64,000 bases of DNA, from contig JAFYOI010000058.1 of assembly GCA_017560255.1 (NCBI GenBank), forward strand, positions 1-64,000. Reading direction: 5' to 3'. Source of the DNA: Clostridia bacterium (GTDB lineage: Bacteria > Bacillota > Clostridia > Oscillospirales > Acutalibacteraceae). The translations under genes and the position numbers were made by a program. The notes beneath the pieces are model-generated. The model did no database searches and was not told the origin of the DNA. It saw only the letters and a program-made list of their open reading frames with translations. Positions 1 to 8,418 of the stretch are shown one piece after another. The stretch's first letter is position 1; the number at the start of each line of letters is the position of its first letter.

Positions 1-2090
1 AAAATCGTGTTTGTATCCGGTTCGGGCGCAACTGTTGACGGATCAATTGTGAAGTAGTAGTAATCCTTTGCATATTTGTTCGTGCTCTTTACACGAATAT
101 CAAGCGCATACTCTGTCTTTGATGTCGGAGCATCAAAAGTGAGAGCCCATACGTAGTCACTATCTGCATTTACTGTGTACTTGTCAACATATTTTACATA
201 ACTTGCAATCGCACTCGGCAAAGAAATCTTTACTCTGTTGTAATCCCCTGCGGGTGTTACAACCGTTACTGTAACCTTGCCGCCTGTAATTGTGTAAGAC
301 ACCGACTTGAAAGTTGCACTCTGGTCGGGTGTCGGGTCAGGCTCGGGAGTTGCAGTAATATCAGCGACGTACTCAAAATATTCCTTGAGATACTTACTTG
401 TTACGGAAGAACGAGCATCAAAACTATAAGAAGTTTTTACAGTGGGAGCAGTTATCTTAACTGTCCATACGTAATTACCGTCTGCATTTACCGTGTACGT
501 ACTACCAACGCCAAGACTTACAGACAAATCGTTAGTTGCGCAAACCTTGAGTCTGTTGATTTCTGCAGGCGCAGTAATTACAGTGAAGATAATCTTACCG
601 TCCTCAATTATATGAGTAACTGACTTGAAGAGAGAATCATCAACGGGCTCGTCAAAGATTTCTACGGTGTATCTGTAGTAGTTCTTCGTATATGCTCCCG
701 TTGCAACATCAAGCACGTCAAAGGCATACTCTGTTGTTGCTACAGGTGCAGTTGTTGTGATTGTCCACACACGTTTACCATCAGTATTTGTGTAGTTGGA
801 CGTAAGAGTAATCAAACCAAGAGTATCTCCGCGCATAAGTTTAACTGCGGATACGCTCTGTGAAGTTGTAATAGTAAACGTCAAACTTGTTCCGCTTACC
901 TTATGAGATACAGACTCAACCTCTGCGGGAATCTCCTGTATATCAACCTGATAATATGCATACTGTTCAAGATATTTGGAGGTTTCCGACGAACGTACGT
1001 CCAAAGCATATTCAATATCAGACGTCGGCGCAGTGAATGACGTTACCCATACGTAATCACCATCTGCGTTAACCGTATAAGTTGAGATGAGTTTAACGTA
1101 ATTTACAAGGTCGTTTGACTTCATAACCTTAACACGATTGATTGCCATGGGGCGTGTAACGATTGTCAAGGTGATTTTGCCGTCAGCAATTGTATGAGTT
1201 ACACTCTTGAAAATAGGCTCTTCAGGTTCGGGTTTCTCAACCTCAACTGTGCAGGTAGCATACGGAGAGGTAATGTAGTTATTGGTGGATTTATCTTTTG
1301 CATAAATTCTGTATTCCGTCGTTTCATCAGGAAGTGCAAAAGTCAATGTCCAACGATAGTTGCCGTTACCGTCAACTGTGTAAGAAGTTGTCTGTGCAAC
1401 GGTTGTGGAGGTGTTGGAAGCGATAACCACCTTGACAGCATTGATATCGGCAGCAGAAGTTGTAACGATCAAAGTGACGTCGTCTCCACTTGTTGTGCTT
1501 GATACATCAACAAACTGAAGAGGTATAACAACTTCTACTTTGTAGTTCTGGTATTTGTTCATATATGCGCCAGTTTCACTTGAGCGTGCATCAAATACGT
1601 AATTAGTTGTTTCTTTGGGAGCGGCGATGGAGATAGTCCATACATAGTTACCCTGAGCATTTACAGTGTGCGTTGTTGCTGTTGCAAGTGCAGCTCCCGT
1701 ATTTGCTGCTGACATAAGTTTAATTCTGTCAACTTTTGCGGGAGAAGTTACAACAGTAAAGGTAAGAACGTTGTTTGAAATAGTGTGGGAAACTGACTTA
1801 TATTCAAACTCAATAACTTCCTCTTCAACTTCAACATCATATTTAACATTCAGTCCAAGGTATGCATTTGCAGACTTGGAATATGCGTCAAATGTGTAAG
1901 TTGTGGTTGTTTTGGGCGCAGTCATTGAAATTGTCCATACGTACATACCACCAACTGTTGTGTATGTTGATGCGGTTGTTGAACCGTTTACGCGTACGGA
2001 AGAAATGTTTGAATCAGGGTATGTTGTAACGGTGAATTTGATTGTACTACCGCTTATTTCGTGAGAAACGGACTTGATTTCCTTGTACTC
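1..2090 (-). repeat. At least seven tandem ~95-residue beta modules in the BspA-like protein
   Basis: The translated frame repeats a module that begins KSVSHTI or a variant, has a central NADGNYVWT-like motif, then a TEYxFDARSS-like motif, and ends in a YxYxVE strand. The module starts fall near 2085, 1805, 1512, 1210, 920, 620 and 310, a period of about 280-310 bases. The copies have diverged clearly at DNA level, so this is an old amplification. The pattern suggests an Ig-like or fibronectin-like stalk; I do not recognise the family. More copies may lie beyond base 1. Confidence 0.85.
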
Positions 2091-4268
2091 AACGAAATCG
2101 TAACCCATAGCCTGCGCAAATTTATATGCAGTTGAGTCGGTTTTACCACAGATCTTGATGCCAAGATTGGGATCAAATGCTGCGTAAGAGAAACCTGTGA
2201 CGCTGTTAGGAATTACAACCTCTTCAAGATATGTGTTGTAATAGAAAACGCCGAAGTTAATTCCCGTTGTTGTTGACGGAATTACAAAAACTTTTTCTGT
2301 TCTGCCTGCGGGATAGAAAACAAGAGTTGCCTTATCTTTGCTGTAAAGCACGCCATCAACTGATGCGTAATTAGCATGTGATGCTGCAACGTTGAGATTC
2401 TTGAGTGCAGGGAATGAGAACAAAGTAATATCAATATTGTTTATTGTGCTGGGAATAGTAACACTTGAAAGTTGTGTGTTTGCGTTAAAGCAGTCATAAG
2501 AAATGCTTGTAACACCTTCGGGGATTGAATATGAACCGGTTTTAGCGGCAGGAACATAATAAAGGATTGTTTTGTCAGAATTGAACAAAACACCGCTGAC
2601 CGCTGTAAACTGCTCATTTGAGGAGTTTACTTTGATTTCAGTCAAAGAGTCACAACCAAGAAATGCGTTGTAACCAAGACCGTATGTATTTGCGGAAAGT
2701 GTGATTGATGTAACCGACTTACAGTTATGGAAAGCATAGTCAGAAATACCAACTGTATCGGTCGGTATTGTATATGCACCGCTAAGGCCTGCTGCTGGAG
2801 CACAAAGCAGGAAGTTATTCTTATTGAACAACACGCCGTTTGTTGCGTAATAATATTCATTACCACTCTTTACTGTAAAAGATGAAATTGACTTACAGTT
2901 ATAGAATGCGAGGTAATCGATAAGTTCAACACTTGCCGGAATTGTAACACCTGTCAAAGATGTACAGTTTGCAAATGCTGAACTGCCGATTTTTACAAGG
3001 CTTGTCGGTAATGTAATGCTTGTGATGGCAGAACAACCGTCAAATGCGTTTGCATCAATCAACTGAACCGTTGAAGGAATTGAAACATTCTTCAAAGAGG
3101 AACAATTAGCGAAGAATGATGACGGGATATACTGAAGCGATGACGGCAAAGAAACCGTTGTCAACGCAGTACAGTTCGCAAACACGGAAGAGCCAAGTGT
3201 AGTTGCGCCTGAAGGCAATGTGATTGACTTCAAGGATGAACAACCATTGAAAGCATCATCAGCAATTGTTGTAACTGTTGATGGAATTGTGAAAGACGAA
3301 AGTTTCGAACAACCAAAAAGCATTGAAGCAGGAATTACTGTAACTTTTGCATTGAAATTCAATGTTGCAAGATTGATACATCCGCAGAATGCAGACTCAC
3401 CGATTGTTGTAACGCTTGACGGAATTGTCAAGGATGTGATACCTGTGCAATCATAAAACGCTCTGTTATAAATTGTTGTAACAGTGTTGGGAATTGTGTA
3501 TGCGCCCGCTTTTGCAGGAGGATACTGAAGAAGATATTTGCCGGTTGAATCATAAAGAACGCCATCAACTGTTTTTAAAGTTGAATGATTTGAAACCTTA
3601 AACTCCTTAATAGCGGAGCAACCGCGTACTATATCTGTTCCGATAGTAGAAAGACTTGACGGAATTGTAAACGAAGTAAAGGAAGTGCACTCAGCAAATG
3701 CTTCATCACCGATTGATGTAACTGAATTGGGCAAACTGATTGACGTCAGGGATGAACAACCCATAAAAGCGCTGCTGCCGACCGAGGTCAGATTGCTGCC
3801 ACTAAGCGTAACCGTCTTCAATGAGGTACAATATGCAAAAGTGCCGTCACCGATCGAAGTAACAGTTGAGGGAATTGTGATTGACGTCAAAGCAGAACAA
3901 CCGTTAAATGTTGCATTTGATATCTGCTTGACACTCGAGGAAAGCGAAACAGTTTTAAGATTTACACAATCATAAAACGCAGACATACCAATCGAGGTAA
4001 CACTTGACGGAATTGTCACAGAAGTGATAGTAGTGTTGCCACTGAAAGCATCGTCTGCGATTGCAGTTACGTTGTAACTACTGATCTTTGACGGAATACT
4101 TAAAGAAGCAGAACTGCCTGTGTAACCCGTGATTGTTGCCGATGAGCCGGAGGTGGTGTAGGTATAGCCATTGTATGAAGCCGCAAACGATGTGAACGAA
4201 AAACTGAACATCGAAACGAGCATCAACACAATAACGAGCGCCGAAACCGCCTTTTTGACTTTTTTCAT
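1..4268 (-). CDS. BspA-like leucine-rich-repeat surface protein, C-terminus cut by window
   Basis: This is an open frame of at least 1422 codons that runs off the window at base 1, so its C-terminus and anchor are not visible. The start is an ATG at 4268 with AGGAGG about nine bases upstream. Residues 1-30 form a signal peptide (basic MKKVKK, then a hydrophobic run, ending near FAAS). Residues of roughly 35-700 are BspA/LRR_5-type repeats of about 23 residues, recognisable by repeated TSITIPSSVTSIG and AFxxCSSL motifs. They are interspersed with GVLYxxDxxxLLxYP blocks typical of this family in Clostridia. The rest is a series of beta-type modules. BspA-like proteins are surface-exposed and often bind host proteins, polysaccharides or other cells; the ligand here is unknown. 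Family assignment is firm, function is inference. Confidence 0.9.
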   Translation of the reverse strand, partial: MKKVKKAVSALVIVLMLVSMFSFSFTSFAASYNGYTYTTSGSSATITGYTGSSASLSIPSKISSYNVTAIADDAFSGNTTITSVTIPSSVTSIGMSAFYDCVNLKTVSLSSSVKQISNATFNGCSALTSITIPSTVTSIGDGTFAYCTSLKTVTLSGSNLTSVGSSAFMGCSSLTSISLPNSVTSIGDEAFAECTSFTSFTIPSSLSTIGTDIVRGCSAIKEFKVSNHSTLKTVDGVLYDSTGKYLLQYPPAKAGAYTIPNTVTTIYNRAFYDCTGITSLTIPSSVTTIGESAFCGCINLATLNFNAKVTVIPASMLFGCSKLSSFTIPSTVTTIADDAFNGCSSLKSITLPSGATTLGSSVFANCTALTTVSLPSSLQYIPSSFFANCSSLKNVSIPSTVQLIDANAFDGCSAITSITLPTSLVKIGSSAFANCTSLTGVTIPASVELIDYLAFYNCKSISSFTVKSGNEYYYATNGVLFNKNNFLLCAPAAGLSGAYTIPTDTVGISDYAFHNCKSVTSITLSANTYGLGYNAFLGCDSLTEIKVNSSNEQFTAVSGVLFNSDKTILYYVPAAKTGSYSIPEGVTSISYDCFNANTQLSSVTIPSTINNIDITLFSFPALKNLNVAASHANYASVDGVLYSKDKATLVFYPAGRTEKVFVIPSTTTGINFGVFYYNTYLEEVVIPNSVTGFSYAAFDPNLGIKICGKTDSTAYKFAQAMGYDFVEYKEIKSVSHEISGSTIKFTVTTYPDSNISSVRVNGSTTASTYTTVGGMYVWTISMTAPKTTTTYTFDAYSKSANAYLGLNVKYDVEVEEEVIEFEYKSVSHTISNNVLTFTVVTSPAKVDRIKLMSAANTGAALATATTHTVNAQGNYVWTISIAAPKETTNYVFDARSSETGAYMNKYQNYKVEVVIPLQFVDVSSTTSGDDVTLIVTTSAADINAVKVVIASNTSTTVAQTTSYTVDGNGNYRWTLTFALPDETTEYRIYAKDKSTNNYITSPYATCTVEVEKPEPEEPIFKSVTHTIADGKITLTIVTRPMAINRVKVMKSNDLVNYVKLISTYTVNADGDYVWVTSFTAPTSDIEYALDVRSSETSKYLEQYAYYQVDIQEIPAEVESVSHKVSGTSLTFTITTSQSVSAVKLMRGDTLGLITLTSNYTNTDGKRVWTITTTAPVATTEYAFDVLDVATGAYTKNYYRYTVEIFDEPVDDSLFKSVTHIIEDGKIIFTVITAPAEINRLKVCATNDLSVSLGVGSTYTVNADGNYVWTVKITAPTVKTSYSFDARSSVTSKYLKEYFEYVADITATPEPDPTPDQSATFKSVSYTITGGKVTVTVVTPAGDYNRVKISLPSAIASYVKYVDKYTVNADSDYVWALTFDAPTSKTEYALDIRVKSTNKYAKDYYYFTIDPSTVAPEPDTNTI

Positions 4269-4323
4269 GAGATTCAGCCTCCTTTTTAAATAAACACTCT
4301 CCCAAGAGCGTAATTGTACTGAT

Positions 4324-4902
4324 TTAATAATTCATAACACCAACTATAATATATCCCGGTGTTGCTGATAAAAGAACGATTGTCTTTTGCGCGGCATTCT
4401 CGTAACCATAATACTTCAATCCGGTTTCTTTATCGGTTAATGTTCCCGCCGCTTTGTAACCATATTGGGAAATAAGGTCAATATACTGTGCACGACTCTC
4501 CGCTTTTGGATCCGCATTTGCGATAATATCAACATTGTAAAAATAGAAACAAACCTTTTGCTTTCCCGTACTATCGTTTTCATTACCTGACATAGCAGTA
4601 TAACTATGTGTTACACCAAGCATTGCTCCATAATCGGGAACATTCGGATGGTTTTGATACATCACAACCCCCGATGGAGTCTGCTGCGTCTTTTTTGTAG
4701 TAGTGGTTATTGTGGTGGTAGTATCGGAAGTGTTGCCGGTAGTGTCCCCTTCCGTTGTCGTTGTTATTGCAGTTGTTGTCTGTGTTGTTGAAGACTTTGT
4801 TGTAGTTGTTGCGCTTGTGGGATTTGTAACATCATCAAGTGTACACGCAGCCAAAGATGTTATAAGCACCAGAGCAACGATTGCATATATAATTCGACTC
4901 AT
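4324..4902 (-). CDS. Putative lipoprotein with Thr-rich linker
   Basis: A 192-residue protein with a lipoprotein signal (hydrophobic residues 5-16, lipobox LAAC with Cys20). Residues of about 28-75 are a linker made almost wholly of Thr with a few Ser, Gly and Asp, which should hold the domain off the membrane. The remaining ~115 residues form a small globular domain with Tyr-rich segments and a hydrophobic C-terminus (LLSATPGYIIVGV). I do not recognise the domain. The start has GAGGTGAAAG seven bases upstream and a good sigma-A promoter lies further out. It sits alone between the BspA-like gene and the secreted esterase, so it is probably an envelope protein of unknown role. Confidence 0.8.
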   Translation of the reverse strand: MSRIIYAIVALVLITSLAACTLDDVTNPTSATTTTKSSTTQTTTAITTTTEGDTTGNTSDTTTTITTTTKKTQQTPSGVVMYQNHPNVPDYGAMLGVTHSYTAMSGNENDSTGKQKVCFYFYNVDIIANADPKAESRAQYIDLISQYGYKAAGTLTDKETGLKYYGYENAAQKTIVLLSATPGYIIVGVMNY

Positions 4903-4962
4903 ACTTTCACCTCGAAACCAAAGATATAATAACCCCTATTTAACGGTATGATTGCATATACA

Positions 4963-4991
4963 ATTTTAATACAAAATTAGAAAATAGTCAA
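4963..4991 (-). promoter_or_regulatory. Sigma-A type promoter of the Thr-rich lipoprotein gene
   Basis: On the minus strand TTGACT (4991-4986) and TAAAAT (4968-4963) are separated by 17 bases. The lipoprotein start lies about 60 bases downstream. Confidence 0.65.
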
Positions 4992-5047
4992 CAAAATATT
5001 GTATATTCAATAATATTTTTTATAGAAAAATACCATAAATAGAACAA

Positions 5048-5075
5048 GCGCACCCACCGTTTCCGGTGAGTGCGC
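5048..5075 (-). terminator. Hairpin terminator of the esterase gene
   Basis: A 12-bp stem with one G-T type mismatch (GCGCACYCACCG type arms) and a short loop lies about 40 bases after the esterase stop. On the minus strand it is followed by a T-rich stretch. Confidence 0.75.
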
Positions 5076-5113
5076 CACAATTGCTAAACCTTACTAAAGA
5101 TTGATTTTACCTA

Positions 5114-6577
5114 TTAGAGAGTGGGCATGTATGAACCCCAGAGGTCTTCATAAGAACCTGTACCGGAGAAATTCGGAGACCACATATCTGTCCAGCTGTC
5201 AGTTGTTGTTCCGAAGTAGTCTTCCCACCAGCTTGTGTAATCCATGCTGCCGAACCAATCTGTCCAGCTACCCATTGAAGATGTCCAATCGAAACCATCA
5301 AGCCAGCTTGACCAGTCGAACATACCTGTCCAATCAGACCAATCGAAGCTATAGTCAGGCATTGTTACGCCGCCGAGATCGCCGAGACCGAGGTCAGGCA
5401 TTGTTACGCCGCCGAGATCGCCGAGACCGAGGTCAGGCATTGTTACGCCACCGAGGCCGCCGAGATCAAGACCCGGGAGTGAAGAAGAACCGCCCATGCC
5501 GGGGAGAGAATCCATCCAGCTGCCTGTACCTGTGGAACCTGTGTCGCCACCTGTTGTGCCGTCATCTGTTGTGCCGCCGCCCTCTGTGTTACCATCGGAA
5601 GGAGCAGATACAACGCCAGACCAGAAGTTCATGAAGAACTCGTAAGAAAGCTTGTTAGCGCTCGGGCCTGCAGAGTATGCGTAGCTGTAGCCTTCACCGC
5701 CGGACCAAGCATGGCCCATGCCGCTGATCATATAAAGAACTACTACTTCAACGCCTTCGCCATTTGTGTACGCTGTTCTTGTGAAAGAAGCGCCACCGGA
5801 AGAAGTACCGTTTGTGGAAGTACCTGTTGTTTTAACTGTGCTGTCGATCTTGTTCATAGCGTATGCCCAGGATTCTGCAGCCTGTGTACCATTCTTAGAA
5901 CCTACTGTGTAGTCGGATGTGCCCTGGAATACGATGCAGGGGATAACTCTCTTGTAGCTACCCATTGCGCTAACGATGTTGCTACCGATTGTAGATGATG
6001 CTGTGGAAGCACCACTGGACATTACTGTGAATGCACTTGTCATGCTTGTTGCGGATTTGAAAGCACCGCCGGAGTTAACAAGAACGCCGCTGTAAACGTC
6101 AGGATAAGTTGCGCCGAGGACGGGAGCCATGTAAGCACCTGCAGAGAAACCTGCAACGAAGATTCTGTTCTCGTCAACTGTGTAAGTTGATGTAACCTTT
6201 GTTACGATGTTGTAGATGTCTTTCGGTTCGCCTGAGCCTCTCTTCTGGTCGCCTGTTTCGAACCAGTTGAAGCAAGAGTTCATGTTGTTGCTGGATGACT
6301 GCTGAACGTAAAGAACGATGAAGCCTTCCTGCTCTGCGAATTTGTTCATACCTGTTGCTGATGCGAATGAGGAAGCGGTCTGTGTACAACCGTGAAGCAT
6401 TACGTACATCGGAACCGGTGTTCCTGCCTGATAGCTGCTCGGGATGTATACCTGATAGGTAAGTCCGTTGTAACTACCGGAGCCACTTACTGTCTGGCCT
6501 GCGGATGCTGTTGTCGGAACGAGCATCAATGCAAAAGCGAGAGCCAAAGCCAAAATGATTGCTAATGTCTTTTTCAT
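5114..6577 (-). CDS. Secreted esterase, PHB depolymerase/feruloyl esterase family, with Trp/Asp-rich tail
   Basis: I place the start at the ATG at 6577 (487 residues), eight bases after a GGGGG ribosome site; a TTG at 6592 would add five residues before the signal peptide. Residues 1-26 are a signal peptide ending TASA. The alpha/beta-hydrolase domain shows the oxyanion motif HGCTQT (about 62-67), the nucleophile elbow GFSAGA (Ser145), an acid in GTSD near 222 and a GMGHAW histidine near 290. This fits the esterase_phb family, which includes PHB depolymerases and feruloyl or acetylxylan esterases. After about residue 320 come a Gly/Thr linker, 13-residue PDLGLGDLGGVTM repeats, and an ~80-residue tail with about a dozen Trp among Asp, Ser and Gly. 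In a gut Clostridium the substrate is more likely an ester on plant polysaccharide than PHB; that is inference. Confidence 0.9.
   Translation of the reverse strand: MKKTLAIILALALAFALMLVPTTASAGQTVSGSGSYNGLTYQVYIPSSYQAGTPVPMYVMLHGCTQTASSFASATGMNKFAEQEGFIVLYVQQSSSNNMNSCFNWFETGDQKRGSGEPKDIYNIVTKVTSTYTVDENRIFVAGFSAGAYMAPVLGATYPDVYSGVLVNSGGAFKSATSMTSAFTVMSSGASTASSTIGSNIVSAMGSYKRVIPCIVFQGTSDYTVGSKNGTQAAESWAYAMNKIDSTVKTTGTSTNGTSSGGASFTRTAYTNGEGVEVVVLYMISGMGHAWSGGEGYSYAYSAGPSANKLSYEFFMNFWSGVVSAPSDGNTEGGGTTDDGTTGGDTGSTGTGSWMDSLPGMGGSSSLPGLDLGGLGGVTMPDLGLGDLGGVTMPDLGLGDLGGVTMPDYSFDWSDWTGMFDWSSWLDGFDWTSSMGSWTDWFGSMDYTSWWEDYFGTTTDSWTDMWSPNFSGTGSYEDLWGSYMPTL
5354..5470 (-). repeat. 39-bp tandem repeats in the esterase linker
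   Basis: A 39-base unit encoding 13 residues (PDLGLGDLGGVTM) starts at 5354, 5393 and 5432. The first two copies are essentially identical and the third has diverged. This suggests recent slippage or unequal exchange, so copy number may vary among strains. Confidence 0.85.
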
Positions 6578-6689
6578 TTTCTTTTCCCCCAATATATTAT
6601 TTGGTATAAGATTGTTTTTGGAGCCCCCTGGTTTAAGCCTTTTGCTTCGGAACCGTTTGGGTAACTCCTCCTTACGTCTATTATACTAT
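6578..6689 (-). promoter_or_regulatory. Esterase promoter -10 and ~95-base leader with hairpin
   Basis: On the minus strand a TATAAT (6685-6680) has no good -35 at 17 bases (the best nearby hexamers are TTTGAA or TTGAAC at 14-15), which fits an activator-dependent promoter. The leader would be about 95 bases. It contains a hairpin, GGTT-CCG-AAGC with GCTT-A-AACC, between about 6632 and 6656, before a G-rich run. I found no match to a riboswitch class that I know. Confidence 0.45.
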
Positions 6690-7210
6690 CACAGACTTTG
6701 TTCAAAATCAACAACTTTTTTCCAGTTTTCATCAACTTTGGCAGTTATTCTAACTAATTTCAAGTTTCATTGTGCAAGTTGCACAATATTATTTTGTCCA
6801 CCCTCATCGAATGGTACAATTTATTCAAGTTTATGTAATAATTTGTTCATATTTTTTTGTTGATATATCAACGTTTATCGGCATTTATTAATATTTGTAC
6901 ACAATTTGTTAATCCTTTTGTCAAGTTTGTTAATAACTCGTTAACAATTGGGTGTAATATATAAAATTGCACATAATTTTGTGTATTATTTGTGAACATT
7001 TCACATAACAATTTGTTCACAATTTGGTCAAAACTCCGCATTTTTGCCATTTGTGCAACATTACATATAAATCTTTTGTAAGATTTGTTAACAAATACAT
7101 AACAATTAAATTTTTTCATTAATTTTTATGCACCATAACTAATATTGTTACTCTCTCAATAACCAAAACATGAACATCACATTGTACTATATATAAATAG
7201 TATAAATAAA
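6690..7210. other. AT-rich noncoding region with multiple palindromes upstream of the esterase
   Basis: About 520 bases carry no supportable gene. They contain a perfect 19-bp palindrome ATTGTGCAA-G-TTGCACAAT (6769-6787), a near-palindrome TTGTGAA-CAT-TTCACAT (6990-7006), a second TGTTCACAA half (7014-7022) that pairs with TTGTGAACA at 6990, and a perfect 14-bp palindrome ATTTGTTAACAAAT (7083-7096). TTTGTTAA/TTTGTTCA-like elements recur throughout. A multi-operator control region for the esterase is the simplest reading. Confidence 0.6.
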
Positions 7211-7237
7211 AACGGCTTGAAAATTTTCCAAGCCGTT
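7211..7237 (-). terminator. Terminator after the FKBP lipoprotein gene
   Basis: A perfect 9-bp stem AACGGCTTG/CAAGCCGTT with an A/T-rich loop lies 23 bases after the stop at 7261. It is followed by T-rich DNA on the minus strand. Confidence 0.85.
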
Positions 7238-7260
7238 ATCTACTTAAGGTTATTTTGTTT

Positions 7261-8376
7261 TTATTTAACGATTATAACGTTCACACTGTCCTCAACAACT
7301 TTTTTTGCCATCTCCTGCACAAGAAAGGTTGCCAAATCATATTTTGCGTGTGCATTGCTGCTGTATCTGCTGCCTACCGCTTGCAGAAGAGCGTCAAGAG
7401 ATGCATAACTGTTCTTTTTAGCATAATCCTCGCAGAGTTGCTCATACTCCTCATCTGTATAATCAAAACCCTCACTCTGCGCAATAGCAAGGAAGAACAT
7501 CTCATTCTTCACTTGATTTTTGCTCAACTCATCAACATCTATTTCCTGCGCTTTTAAGAAATCTTCGAGTGACATACCGTACATTTGAGCATAACCTGTA
7601 TACAAATCCTCAATTTGCTTTTTTGCGGCATCAAGTCTGTCCTGCGGATAACTTTTAACAGTCATTGCATCCATCGCCATCTTCAAAACAAGTTCTGTTC
7701 CGATTTCTTTTTTGATTCCTTCCTCAAAGGCATCCATTGAATCATAGTTGAAGCATTTCTTCAAAATATCAGGATTCTTCGCAAGATCGGGGTAAACGGG
7801 AGCGCTTGCAATAAAATTGACTTTAACAACGAACAAAGCGTCTTTGCCGGCAAGTTTGTCGTTGCCATAGTCTTCGGGGAAAGTAACGTTTACGTTAACT
7901 GTGTCCCCCGGTTTATAACCAATCAATTGTTCCTCAAAATCGTCAATATACTGACCAGAGCCGATTGTAACTTCAGTACCCCTGCCTTTTGTATCTCCGC
8001 CTTCAAACGGAACACCATCGCAATATCCGACATAATCAATATTAACCGTATCACCTTTTACAACTTCTCTATTCTCATATTCCTTGACAAAGCCGCCTTG
8101 CATAAGGTAGTACTCAATAAACTGCTTTCTCAAATCCTGATACTCTTTTGAATCGCTGCGAATTTCAATATTCTTATATTCGCCAAGAGTTACGTACTGA
8201 GAAAAGTCTGTTGCCAGAATATTTGACAAAGCATATTTACCGTCATCTACATTCGGAACGGTTGTTGTTTGCGCCGCAGTTGTTGTGGACAACTTATCAA
8301 CGTCATTATTATTACACGCAGTAAGAGCCGCAACACCAACGCATAAGCAAAGCATCAAAATAATTATTCTTTTCAT
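7261..8376 (-). CDS. Trigger-factor-like FKBP-type peptidyl-prolyl isomerase lipoprotein
   Basis: A 371-residue protein with a lipoprotein signal (LTAC lipobox, Cys21) and a short Thr-rich linker. Residues of about 105-195 match the FKBP domain of trigger factor: GDTVNIDYVGYCDGVPFEGG, IGSGQYIDDFEEQLIG, and VTFPEDYGNDKLAGKDALF are the family landmarks. About 170 residues follow that resemble the helical C-terminal part of trigger factor. Trigger-factor-like lipoproteins of this type occur in Clostridia and are thought to fold proteins outside the membrane. It is last in the mltG-U32-RluD operon, 42 bases after the RluD-like gene, with its own SD (AGGTG) and a terminator behind it. Confidence 0.88.
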   Translation of the reverse strand: MKRIIILMLCLCVGVAALTACNNNDVDKLSTTTAAQTTTVPNVDDGKYALSNILATDFSQYVTLGEYKNIEIRSDSKEYQDLRKQFIEYYLMQGGFVKEYENREVVKGDTVNIDYVGYCDGVPFEGGDTKGRGTEVTIGSGQYIDDFEEQLIGYKPGDTVNVNVTFPEDYGNDKLAGKDALFVVKVNFIASAPVYPDLAKNPDILKKCFNYDSMDAFEEGIKKEIGTELVLKMAMDAMTVKSYPQDRLDAAKKQIEDLYTGYAQMYGMSLEDFLKAQEIDVDELSKNQVKNEMFFLAIAQSEGFDYTDEEYEQLCEDYAKKNSYASLDALLQAVGSRYSSNAHAKYDLATFLVQEMAKKVVEDSVNVIIVK

Positions 8377-8418
8377 TATTTACACCTCATTTGAAATTTA
8401 CGTGAATACACACACGTT

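Noticed and set aside
4606..4951. Plus-strand frames rich in Val, Cys and Ser opposite the Thr-rich lipoprotein
   Set aside because: They are shadows of ACN threonine codons in the real minus-strand gene.
5101..5634. A 177-codon Arg/Ser-rich plus-strand frame opposite the esterase tail
   Set aside because: It mirrors the tandem Gly/Asp/Leu repeats and has no ribosome site; the minus-strand frame has signal peptide and catalytic motifs.
6612..6680. A possible cyclic-di-GMP or other riboswitch in the esterase leader
   Set aside because: Some short pieces resemble GEMM sequence but the conserved GAAA loop and core are missing; only a simple hairpin can be supported.
6868..7119. An 83-codon minus-strand frame in the region upstream of the esterase
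   Set aside because: It has no ribosome site, its composition is that of AT-rich spacer, and it covers the palindromes. It is better explained as chance.
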